Positions 1 through 7,306 of a stretch of DNA of 12,371 nucleotides are shown here, in pieces. How positions within the stretch are numbered: the stretch's first letter is position 1; each line of letters starts with the position of its first letter. The DNA is from Draconibacterium orientale (GTDB lineage: Bacteria; Bacteroidota; Bacteroidia; Bacteroidales; UBA1556), in NCBI GenBank assembly GCA_022736595.1, contig DZDC01000071.1, positions 1 through 12,371 of the forward strand. Reading direction: 5' to 3'. The notes beneath the pieces are model-generated. The model had not been told where the DNA came from and ran no database searches. It was given only the letters and a program-made list of their open reading frames with translations. Made by a program: the position numbers and the translations under genes.

Positions 1-51
1 ATATTTTAGATAATTTTGCAACGGTCTCATGCTATATATCAGCCTAATGGA

Positions 52-91
52 CATAAAAAAGCTACTTTCATTTTTTTTTGAAAGCAGCTTT
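52..91 (-). terminator. Rho-independent terminator of the left minus-strand block
   Basis: An imperfect inverted repeat pairs AAAGCT (58-63) with AGCTTT (86-91) and CTTTC (65-69) with GAAAG (80-84). One A/C mismatch separates the two stem segments, and the loop is T-rich on the plus strand. Read on the minus strand, the stem runs straight into six T residues (60-55), so the polarity fits termination of the helicase gene, whose stop codon lies about 43 bases upstream. In the plus direction no T-run follows, so it is probably not bidirectional. A smaller inverted repeat, TTACT/AGTAA (109-122), lies between the helicase stop and this hairpin. Bases 1-51 show no gene I can support. Confidence 0.72.
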
Positions 92-133
92 AGCTATAAA
101 AAGATTCTTACTTTTTAGTAACGAAGGTGAAAT

Positions 134-2584
134 TTACTCTTCCTCTTTTTTAAGGTAATCCAATACCCATCTGATTTGAGAATAACTAAAATTGTCGCCC
201 AGCTTTTCTTTAAGCTGGGTGAGATTTTGCTCGAAATCCACTTCAATTAGGCTTACAATTTTGCTTAGTTTATCTTTTTCAATAAGTTCAAAAATATCCA
301 ATTCTCCCGATTTTATGAAATATCCCAAATGTCCTTCCACAGTTCCAACGGTAAGCGCTCGGGTTTGAGCAATTTCCTTGAGACTTTTCCCTTCTTTATA
401 GAGCTCAAAGGTGAGGTACTGAGTTTTTACTTTTTTAGTTTTGGAGGTAATCTCTATTTTGGATGGTAAGGGTCGGTCAATCTCGTTTTCAGCCAAATAG
501 TCTTCAATAATTTCCAGAATTTTTTTACCAAACGAACTTGCCTTTTTAGTGCTCACGCCATGAATTTTTTTCAACTCGCTCATGCTGGAAGGCAATTCGT
601 TGGCAATTGCTATCAGTGTATTGTAATTCATTAGGTTATGTTCGTCTATATCAAAATATTCTGCCGTATCACGCCGCCAATATTTGAGTAAACTTAAGAG
701 GTCGGGATGGAGGCAGGTTTCAGTTTCAATTTGTTTGCGGCTCTTAGTTTTTACTTCAATATTTTCGGCCAAAGCCAATGCTCTAAGATGCAGAAAATCT
801 TTGATATTAAATTGTTTAGAGCAGTTGAGGTAGCCTTGTTGTTTTACCTTGATGAGCTGTAAAATCATGGATTTTAGTTCCTCAATTTGCTTCATAGCAG
901 CCTTATTTTCAGTATGGAAACTGGCTTCTGAAATGGGTTTTAAAAGATGATCTTCTTGCCATTTGTGGTAGAATTCACCAGCTTTTTTGAGCCGTTCCAA
1001 AAGGTCTTGGTTCGATTCAAATTCGGCATGCATTGTCATCAGATTTTTGATTTGCCCCATGAATTTGTATCCAATGCTTTCAATTTCTACTAGGCTTTTT
1101 TCTAGGATGTTTTGTACCACCGATTCCAATTGTCCGTAAACCAATACATCTTTGTTGTTCAGTATTTTATGGATTTGCTGGAGCTGGTATTTGAGTTGTC
1201 TGTATTGCAGCAATTCCTCTATGAGCTCAAATTGGAACTTATTTTTCGACTCCAGCAACTGCTCGGCGGATGGAGGATTTTTATCGATTTTTTGGTTGAA
1301 ACTCAGCACTTCGCGATCCACAATGATGGCTGAAGCAGGGATGCGAGAGCTTAAAACCAATCCTTCAAGACTCTTGCAACGACTTAGAGCTACATAGGTT
1401 TGTCCGTGGGCGAAGGCAGCAGCAGCATCAATGATGGCGTGTTCAAAAGTTAAGCCTTGGCTTTTGTGGATGGTAATGGCCCAAGCCAAGCGCAAAGGAT
1501 ATTGTATAAAAGTGCCCAGCACTTCTTCTTTTATTTCTTTGGTTTCTTCGTCGATGTTGTACTGAAAATTGTTCCATTCCTCGCGTGAAGTTTCAATCAA
1601 TTCATTTTCACCAACTTCAACGTATATAAGTTGGTCATCCATTTCTACCACGGTGCCCATTTTCCCGTTGTAATACCTTTTTAATGGGCTGCTATCGTTT
1701 TTGATAAACATCACTTGGGCGCCAATCTTCAATCTTAGCAAATCCTCTGCGGGGTAATTGTTTTCATTAAAAACGCCTTTAACTTCTGATTTAAACGTTC
1801 TTAACTCTTCTTTAATTCTATCAAGTTGTTCTTCGTTGATTTGGTTGGCAGTATGGTTATGGGTGGTTAAGGTGATGTACCCTTCTTTTATTTTGGATGA
1901 AAAATCCTTATCAAAGCGCTGGTTGAGCAAGTCTGCACTTTCTGCATCAAGCTCATTGGACCTCACTTGATTGAGAATATGAATAAATTTTTCGTCGCTC
2001 TGGCGGTAAACATGGGTGAGGTTCACAGTTATATATCCCGATTGCTGCAAGGCATGACTGTTGAAGAAAAAGAGGCTGGGATAGTATTTTCCTAAGATTC
2101 TCAAATCGTCGTCTTTTACGATGGGTGAAAGCTGTTGCAGGTCGCCAATCATCAACAATTGCACGCCACCAAAGGGTTTTGTTCGGTCTTTATATTTACG
2201 CAGTACATCATCCACAGCATCGAGTAAGTCGGCACGCACCATCGATATTTCGTCGATAATCAAAAGGTCGATGGATTTAATGATGCGGATTTTGGTTTTG
2301 GTAAATTTTTGCTGAAATTCGTTGGAAATATTTTTTATGCCACTTACTTTTTCACTGAGGTAAGGCCCAAAAGGCAGTTGAAAAAAGGAATGCATGGTAA
2401 CGCCGCCCGCATTAATGGCAGCCACACCCGTGGGAGCTACCACAATTTGTCGTTTAAAAGTGCGTTCCCTGAGCGATTTTAAGAAGGTGGTTTTTCCAGT
2501 TCCAGCTTTCCCTGTGAGGAAAATATTTTGATGCGTAAATTGCACAAATTCAAAGGCTAAATCGAGCTGAGGGTTGGTTTCCAT
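134..2584 (-). CDS. Pif1-like superfamily 1 DNA helicase with HRDC and RecQ-type C-terminal winged-helix domains
   Basis: This 816-residue protein is a predicted ATP-dependent DNA helicase acting in replication or repair. The N-terminal motor carries Walker A GKAGTGKT (25-32), Walker B DEIS (111-114) and motif III GDLQQLSP (147-154). Further on are the Pif1/RecD2-like motifs AWAITIHKSQG and GQTYVALSRC, where the arginine finger region lies. Residues about 440-620 are helical and rich in K, E, Q and L. An HRDC-like domain follows at about 627-697, and then a helix-turn-helix domain (about 720-813) resembling the C-terminal module of bacterial RecQ. HRDC plus this HTH is usual in RecQ (superfamily 2), so its attachment to a superfamily 1 motor is notable. 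Related proteins are often labelled simply 'helix-turn-helix domain-containing protein' in Bacteroidota. The ATG start has an A-rich leader without Shine-Dalgarno and sits just before the conserved ATPase region. It is last in the minus-strand block, 57 bases after the oxidoreductase. The helicase family is secure; the substrate is not known. Confidence 0.9.
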   Translation of the reverse strand: METNPQLDLAFEFVQFTHQNIFLTGKAGTGKTTFLKSLRERTFKRQIVVAPTGVAAINAGGVTMHSFFQLPFGPYLSEKVSGIKNISNEFQQKFTKTKIRIIKSIDLLIIDEISMVRADLLDAVDDVLRKYKDRTKPFGGVQLLMIGDLQQLSPIVKDDDLRILGKYYPSLFFFNSHALQQSGYITVNLTHVYRQSDEKFIHILNQVRSNELDAESADLLNQRFDKDFSSKIKEGYITLTTHNHTANQINEEQLDRIKEELRTFKSEVKGVFNENNYPAEDLLRLKIGAQVMFIKNDSSPLKRYYNGKMGTVVEMDDQLIYVEVGENELIETSREEWNNFQYNIDEETKEIKEEVLGTFIQYPLRLAWAITIHKSQGLTFEHAIIDAAAAFAHGQTYVALSRCKSLEGLVLSSRIPASAIIVDREVLSFNQKIDKNPPSAEQLLESKNKFQFELIEELLQYRQLKYQLQQIHKILNNKDVLVYGQLESVVQNILEKSLVEIESIGYKFMGQIKNLMTMHAEFESNQDLLERLKKAGEFYHKWQEDHLLKPISEASFHTENKAAMKQIEELKSMILQLIKVKQQGYLNCSKQFNIKDFLHLRALALAENIEVKTKSRKQIETETCLHPDLLSLLKYWRRDTAEYFDIDEHNLMNYNTLIAIANELPSSMSELKKIHGVSTKKASSFGKKILEIIEDYLAENEIDRPLPSKIEITSKTKKVKTQYLTFELYKEGKSLKEIAQTRALTVGTVEGHLGYFIKSGELDIFELIEKDKLSKIVSLIEVDFEQNLTQLKEKLGDNFSYSQIRWVLDYLKKEEE

Positions 2585-2603
2585 GGTTTTTTTGTTTTGG
2601 GGC

Positions 2604-2612
2604 TCAAATTAT
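2604..2612 (-). promoter_or_regulatory. Weak candidate promoter box ahead of the helicase
   Basis: In the 57-base gap between the oxidoreductase and helicase genes, the minus strand reads TATAATTTG (2612 to 2604). It resembles both a TATAAT hexamer and the Bacteroidota -7 box TAnnTTTG with one extra spacer base. Transcription would start about 12-16 bases before the helicase ATG. I see no convincing -33 TTTG at the right distance, so the helicase may simply be read through from upstream. Confidence 0.3.
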
Positions 2613-2641
2613 AAATTGAATGGAAATTGAGATTAAGTAAA

Positions 2642-4183
2642 TTACTTGATTTTATTTGGAATACAACTCATGGCATATTCGGTGATGGCTGCAATACTTA
2701 GAGAAGGATTTACTCCAGGGTTGGCCGAAATAAAGGATCCATCGCAAACCATAAGGTCGGGATAGTGATGCAAACGGCATTGGGAATCCACTACACCATT
2801 TTCTGAGGTTTCTGACATCACCGCACCTCCTAAAATATGGGCAGTGCTGGGCAGATTAAATAGGGTTTCGGTAAGGAAAACCATGGGTTTGGCTTGGTTT
2901 ATTTTGCTGTATTCGCGTGCTAAAGCAAAGGCAAGTGGAATTTGAGCCTTTGGACGTTGGCCTGTGGTCAAACCTGTTTTTAACCTGAAAATTCCTCTTT
3001 TAAATTTCAATACCGTATCTATTTGTTGCATGAAAAGCAATACCACCGACTGTTTTCCAAAATCGCGAACCGTCCATATTTTAAGGTATTGAATGGGCTG
3101 GCTCAATATTTCTTTGCTTAAATTCCAAAATCGGATTAAGGGATGGTTGCCTTCCACCACAGGCAACATGCCAAGTCTCCAGAATCCAGATTTTTCGCCA
3201 TAGCGCACTACTTCAAGATGGGTTTTTTCGTCCACATCCATCAAGCTGCCAATGGCAATTCCTTGACTTAAATTCTGCTCTGCATTGGTAGAAACACTGA
3301 AAATCAAACTTTCGTTATTGGATAATACATTTTCTCCCAGTTGATTACTAATATTTTTAAATCGAGTTTGCTTGAGTTTAAGAAGTAGTTTCATACTACC
3401 TAAAACTCCTCCAGCAAAAATTACTTTCTGACTTTGGTAAGAATGCGTTTTTTTGAAAAAGCGTGTGCTGTCGGTGCTTTTTACAGAATATCCAGTTGAG
3501 TTGGGAATTATATCCACCACTTCTTGTTCGGCAATAATTTGCACACCAAGCTTTTGTGCAAGGTGAAGATAGTTTTTGTCGAGGGTATTTTTGGCATTGT
3601 GTCGGCAACCTGTCATGCAAGCTCCACAATAAATGCAACCACTTCGCTGAGGTCCAGCTCCGTTGAAATACGGATCTTCCACAGTGATTTCTGGTTCTCC
3701 AAAAAACACGGCTACTTCGGTGGGTTGAAACTTGAGATTTTGCTTTTGAGCCATGGTCTTTAAATGCAGATCGCCAAGGGTGGGATTAGGATTGGCACTG
3801 GCTCCCAACATTTGCAAGGCTTTGGAATAAAAGGGAGCCAATAGCGATTCCCAATCTTGAAGTTTTGCCCAAGAACCGTTTTTGTAAAATTTGCTTTTAG
3901 GTATGGGAAGCGTGTTGCCATAAACCAGTGAACCACCTCCAACGCCCACGCCACTCAATATGGAGATGTGTCGGTAAAAGCTCATTTTCATAATTCCATG
4001 AAAGCGTATGGAAGGCAGCCAAATCCATTTTTTGAGATTCCAGTTGGTTTTGGCAAAATCCTCATTTCTGTACCATTTTCCCTTTTCAATGACCAAAACT
4101 TTATAGCCTTTTTCAGCCAGACGCAAAGCTGAAACACTTCCTCCAAAGCCGCTTCCGATGATGATGTAATCGTAGTTTTCCAT
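2642..4183 (-). CDS. GMC-family FAD-dependent oxidoreductase, cholesterol-oxidase-like
   Basis: A 513-residue flavoenzyme predicted to oxidise an alcohol or sterol-like substrate using FAD. The N-terminus carries the dinucleotide-binding motif GSGFGG (10-15) followed by an acidic residue in VIEKG (31-35), then the glycine-rich GVGVGGGSLVYGN stretch (78-90) typical of the family. Four cysteines at 183, 186, 189 and 193 (C-x2-C-x2-C-x3-C) are followed by AKNTLDKNYL, a segment shared with actinobacterial ChoD-type proteins. The C-terminus has the substrate-domain pattern with His449 in STAHILGG and Asn492 in NPGVNPSLSIAA, the usual catalytic His/Asn region. No signal peptide is evident, so the protein is probably cytoplasmic or membrane-associated. 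The ATG shares one base with the stop of the upstream pump gene (TAATG), implying coupled translation. The family is clear; the true substrate is unknown, and sterol oxidation should not be assumed. Confidence 0.88.
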   Translation of the reverse strand: MENYDYIIIGSGFGGSVSALRLAEKGYKVLVIEKGKWYRNEDFAKTNWNLKKWIWLPSIRFHGIMKMSFYRHISILSGVGVGGGSLVYGNTLPIPKSKFYKNGSWAKLQDWESLLAPFYSKALQMLGASANPNPTLGDLHLKTMAQKQNLKFQPTEVAVFFGEPEITVEDPYFNGAGPQRSGCIYCGACMTGCRHNAKNTLDKNYLHLAQKLGVQIIAEQEVVDIIPNSTGYSVKSTDSTRFFKKTHSYQSQKVIFAGGVLGSMKLLLKLKQTRFKNISNQLGENVLSNNESLIFSVSTNAEQNLSQGIAIGSLMDVDEKTHLEVVRYGEKSGFWRLGMLPVVEGNHPLIRFWNLSKEILSQPIQYLKIWTVRDFGKQSVVLLFMQQIDTVLKFKRGIFRLKTGLTTGQRPKAQIPLAFALAREYSKINQAKPMVFLTETLFNLPSTAHILGGAVMSETSENGVVDSQCRLHHYPDLMVCDGSFISANPGVNPSLSIAAITEYAMSCIPNKIK

Positions 4184-4749
4184 TACAATTGCTGGTTTAG
4201 ATGTTCAATTAATATTTTGATTCCCAGTCCAATAAGCAATAGTCCTCCAATGAGTTCGGCACGTTGACTGGCCAAATTTCCTACTTTTTTTCCAAATAAC
4301 ATTCCCAACATGGCCACCAAACCTGTACTCATTGCGATAATGAGAAAAGCATGGATTATGTTAACTTTCACAAAGGCCAAACTTACGCCAATAATTAATG
4401 CATCCATGCTGGTGGCAATGGCAATGAGAATCAAAACCTTTAAATCAAATGGATTGAAGGGTTTTTTGTATTCAGGTTTTTTTAATGCTTCATGAATCAT
4501 TTTCCCTCCAATGATACTGAGCAAAACGAAGGCAATCCAATGGTCGTAAGCCATCAGATTATCTTTGAAAATACTTCCTGCAAAATATCCTAAAACTGGC
4601 ATTAGACCTTGAAAAATGGCCAATACAAAAGCGATTTTGAATGCTTGCCAAAAGCGAATTTGATTTACCAAGATACCAATGGAAACGGTGGCAGCAAAAG
4701 TATCAAAGGTGAGCCCGATGGCTAAAATAAGGAGTCCGAGAATTCCCAT
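4183..4749 (-). CDS. mntP: Manganese efflux pump, MntP family
   Basis: A 188-residue inner-membrane protein of the MntP (DUF204) family, which exports Mn(II) and protects against manganese overload. It has about six hydrophobic segments arranged as two similar halves, each with a characteristic aspartate: Asp16 in GLTFDTFAA and Asp116 in ATSMDALIIG. These correspond to the membrane-embedded acidic residues of the family, and the length matches the family norm. A basic cytoplasmic loop (about 88-102) divides the halves. Both ends overlap neighbours by one base in TAATG junctions: its start with the stop of the O-antigen-ligase-like gene and its stop with the start of the oxidoreductase. Many mntP genes are preceded by a manganese riboswitch, but here there is no leader in which one could sit, so any control would come from the operon promoter. 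Family assignment is strong; metal specificity is inferred from the family. Confidence 0.88.
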   Translation of the reverse strand: MGILGLLILAIGLTFDTFAATVSIGILVNQIRFWQAFKIAFVLAIFQGLMPVLGYFAGSIFKDNLMAYDHWIAFVLLSIIGGKMIHEALKKPEYKKPFNPFDLKVLILIAIATSMDALIIGVSLAFVKVNIIHAFLIIAMSTGLVAMLGMLFGKKVGNLASQRAELIGGLLLIGLGIKILIEHLNQQL

Positions 4750-6014
4750 TACGATTGGCTTGGTTGAGGTTTTGAATACACCGTGATGAGCAAACTGAAC
4801 ATCAACGCCATAATTACTACTCCTGATTGATGGTTCAAAATGCTTTCAAGGGCGAAGTTTATGAATAATGTTAGACTGAGTGTCAATAGTAAAAATTTTC
4901 TATAATTGCGTAAAAACCATGGTAATACAATCATTGAAATCAAGCTTAGCAAAGCAAAAATGCCTTGTGACGCCCAAGTTTCGATAAATTGTTGGTGAGG
5001 ATTGAGCTGCTTCTCGAACGGAAATCGATAGTTTTTTTCTTGATAAACTTGGTTTTGATGCAGCATCATATCCCCTGAACCCACTCCAAAAATTGGATGA
5101 GTTTTTACTACTTCCCAGCCCGCATTCCAAGTGAGTAAGCGCAAAGCGGTAGATTCCTCTACTTTTTCAGGATGGGCAAAGGTTTCCCGATAAAGGGTTG
5201 GTAGCTTTGTAATAATTTGAAATCTAGAACTTTGTGTTAATACAAGTATAAATGCAAATAGCAAGCCTGCTATTGCCAACCAAGCTTTGAGTTTGTATTT
5301 GGGAAAAAGATAGGTAGCAAGCACCCACAACATCCATACAAAAACGGTGATAATACCAGCCTTGGATGCTGACATGAAAATGGCCAACAAACTCAAAGCA
5401 AAACTTAAAAGGTACACCCATCGATAGTGTAATTTCTCTTGGAGCAAGTGCCAAATGAAAGCCAAATTTAAAGTCAGAAATAGGGCCAGATAGGAGGGAT
5501 GCATGGCCACCGAAAAGAAAGTATAGGTGGTTACACTTCCGTGATCTATGAAGTGTAATAGACTTAATATTAGTAAAATAGAGCTGTTGATCAAAGAAAT
5601 TATTGCATAAGATTTTGCTATAGTTTTCAAATCAGGAATTTGCTCTTTTTTCATAAAAAGAAAGAGCAGAGGAAGGATCAAAAACGAAAGTTTAACCTGA
5701 AGATCGAACAGGGCTTCTGCTTTGTTTTGACTGTAGAAATAACCTATAAACACCCAAAAAAAGAAGAAGATGGGAAGCATTAATGGCCATCGTTGCTTGA
5801 TATTCAGTTGGATGCCATATTTGAAAAACAAAGCAATCTGAAAGAGGATAAAGAATAAAATACCATGCACCGACCAAGGCAAGGCAAAATACATCAAGGT
5901 AAAAAATACCAAGTAAGGTATAAGGTTCAAATGGGTTTTAAAAAATGATGTTTGCATGAATTGACTTCCAAATTCGTTGGGCAAATCTAAATAATTATTT
6001 TGATTGGATTTCAT
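4749..6014 (-). CDS. O-antigen ligase / polymerase-like membrane protein (Wzy_C family)
   Basis: A 421-residue polytopic inner-membrane protein with roughly twelve hydrophobic segments and one large hydrophilic loop (about 261-350), the layout of WaaL ligases and Wzy polymerases. Family-like signatures are SASKAG (215-220) at the end of one membrane segment, a conserved arginine region ALRLLTW before the loop core, GVGSGD (310-315) and NPHQQFIETW (338-347) in the periplasmic loop. It would polymerise or transfer lipid-linked glycan at the outer face of the inner membrane; sequence alone does not separate the two roles. I chose the ATG at 6014. An in-frame TTG at 6050 would add 12 residues and has AAGG a few bases upstream, but would nearly reach the -7 box of the divergent gene. 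It is the first gene of the minus-strand unit and overlaps mntP by one base (TAATG). Confidence 0.8.
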   Translation of the reverse strand: MKSNQNNYLDLPNEFGSQFMQTSFFKTHLNLIPYLVFFTLMYFALPWSVHGILFFILFQIALFFKYGIQLNIKQRWPLMLPIFFFFWVFIGYFYSQNKAEALFDLQVKLSFLILPLLFLFMKKEQIPDLKTIAKSYAIISLINSSILLILSLLHFIDHGSVTTYTFFSVAMHPSYLALFLTLNLAFIWHLLQEKLHYRWVYLLSFALSLLAIFMSASKAGIITVFVWMLWVLATYLFPKYKLKAWLAIAGLLFAFILVLTQSSRFQIITKLPTLYRETFAHPEKVEESTALRLLTWNAGWEVVKTHPIFGVGSGDMMLHQNQVYQEKNYRFPFEKQLNPHQQFIETWASQGIFALLSLISMIVLPWFLRNYRKFLLLTLSLTLFINFALESILNHQSGVVIMALMFSLLITVYSKPQPSQS

Positions 6015-6029
6015 TGAGCCATACAGTAA

Positions 6030-6065
6030 TTTGTGAAGCAGTCGGTTCAATAATTTTTACCTTTG
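6030..6065 (+). promoter_or_regulatory. Bacteroidota-type promoter for the divergent glycosyltransferase
   Basis: The plus strand carries TACCTTTG at 6058-6065, an exact match to the Bacteroidota -7 consensus TAnnTTTG. A TTTG lies upstream at 6030-6033, with a 24-base spacer that is slightly longer than usual. Transcription would begin near 6071-6073, giving a leader of only about ten bases before the ATG at 6083. This supports that ATG over the longer in-frame ATG at 6014, which would lie upstream of the promoter. The divergent intergenic region is only 68 bases, and I found no matching box for the minus strand. Confidence 0.5.
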
Positions 6066-6082
6066 CGCTCTATTTTATCAGC

Positions 6083-7306
6083 ATGAATATCCTACTTATC
6101 AATCATTATGCGGGATCTCCTAAAATGGGGATGGAATACCGACCCTATTATTTGGCAAAACTATGGCAACAAATGGGGCATGAGGTAACCATTATCGCTG
6201 CTGATTATTCGCATATTAGAAGCGTAAACCCTGTGATTGAAAATGATTTTGTAAAAGAGTTGCACGAAGGTGTAAATTTCCTTTGGGTTAAAACAACGGT
6301 CTATCAGGGAAATGGCTTGTATAGAGTTAGAAGTATGTTTGATTTTGTGATCAAGATTTGGCGAAAGTCGAAATATATAGCCAAAACCTACCAACCTCAG
6401 GTGGTGATTGCCGGCAGCACTTATCCAAGCGACAATTATGTGGCGCACCGCATTGCTAAAATGTCGGGGGCAAAATATATTTATGAAGTGCACGATTTAT
6501 GGCCTTTGTCGCCCATGGAATTGGGTGGAATGAGCAAGTTTCATCCTTTTATTTTGGCAATGCAACACGCAGAGAATTTTGCCTACAAAAATGCCCATCA
6601 AGTGGTTTCGATGCTGCCCAATACTCAAGAGCACATGGTGGCTCATGGTTTGGACTTGAAGAAATGGCATTATATTCCCAATGGATTTGTGGAAGAGGAA
6701 TGGCAAAATCCAAAGCCTTTAACCACCGAACTGGATGCTTTTTTTAGGGAGTTGCGGTTGAAATATACCAAAGTGGTAGGGTACACCGGCACCTTTGGAT
6801 TGGCCAATGCCTTAGAAGCATTGATTGAAGTGGCGGCTTTGGTGCCTCAAACTGCCATTGTGTTGGTAGGTAAAGGTCCTGAAAAGGAAGCCCTACTGGC
6901 AAAAGTAGCCCGTTTGAATTTAAATAATGTATTTATTATAGATAGCGTTTCTAAATCTGTGATTCCTGCTTTGCTCGCTCGTTTCGATATTTTATACATT
7001 GGTTTGCAGTCACAGCCTTTGTTTCGATTTGGCATAAGTCCCAACAAACTGATTGATTATATGCGCGCTGGAAAACCCATTATTCATGCCATTGACGCGG
7101 GCAATGATATGGTGAAAACCCTGAACTGCGGCATTAGTATTGCGCCCGAGCAACCTCAGCTTTTAGCACAAGCCATTGGAAATCTTTCTTTAAAATCAGA
7201 GGCTGAGCTTATAGAAATGGGCTCAAGAGGCCGTGAGTATGTGATTCAAAATCATGATTATAAGGTATTGGCTGAGCGGTTTTTGGAGGTGATGAATTTA
7301 CCTTAA
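6083..7306 (+). CDS. Glycosyltransferase family 4 (WbuB-like)
   Basis: A 407-residue GT-B glycosyltransferase predicted to add a sugar from a nucleotide donor to a lipid-linked glycan at the cytoplasmic face of the inner membrane. The N-terminal acceptor domain starts MNILLINHYAGSP and contains YEVHDLWPLSPMELG (134-148), resembling WbuB-type enzymes of O-antigen clusters. The C-terminal donor domain begins near 232 (GYTGTFG), includes VGKGPEKEALL (262-272), and ends with SPNKLIDYMRAGKPII (319-334), where the canonical EX7E motif is replaced by another pattern. The start at 6083 was preferred because the family's first beta strand begins there. The 23-residue extension to 6014 reads backwards through the divergent gene's first codons and lacks homology-like features. 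It is the only plus-strand gene, convergent with the next glycosyltransferase. The donor sugar is not predictable. Confidence 0.88.
   Translation: MNILLINHYAGSPKMGMEYRPYYLAKLWQQMGHEVTIIAADYSHIRSVNPVIENDFVKELHEGVNFLWVKTTVYQGNGLYRVRSMFDFVIKIWRKSKYIAKTYQPQVVIAGSTYPSDNYVAHRIAKMSGAKYIYEVHDLWPLSPMELGGMSKFHPFILAMQHAENFAYKNAHQVVSMLPNTQEHMVAHGLDLKKWHYIPNGFVEEEWQNPKPLTTELDAFFRELRLKYTKVVGYTGTFGLANALEALIEVAALVPQTAIVLVGKGPEKEALLAKVARLNLNNVFIIDSVSKSVIPALLARFDILYIGLQSQPLFRFGISPNKLIDYMRAGKPIIHAIDAGNDMVKTLNCGISIAPEQPQLLAQAIGNLSLKSEAELIEMGSRGREYVIQNHDYKVLAERFLEVMNLP

Noticed and set aside
4183..4800. Manganese riboswitch upstream of mntP
   Set aside because: The pump gene overlaps its upstream neighbour by one base, so no untranslated leader exists to hold one.
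6161..6493. 110-codon open frame on the minus strand
   Set aside because: Antisense shadow of the plus-strand glycosyltransferase; rich in His, Ile and Ser from reverse reading, with no family resemblance.
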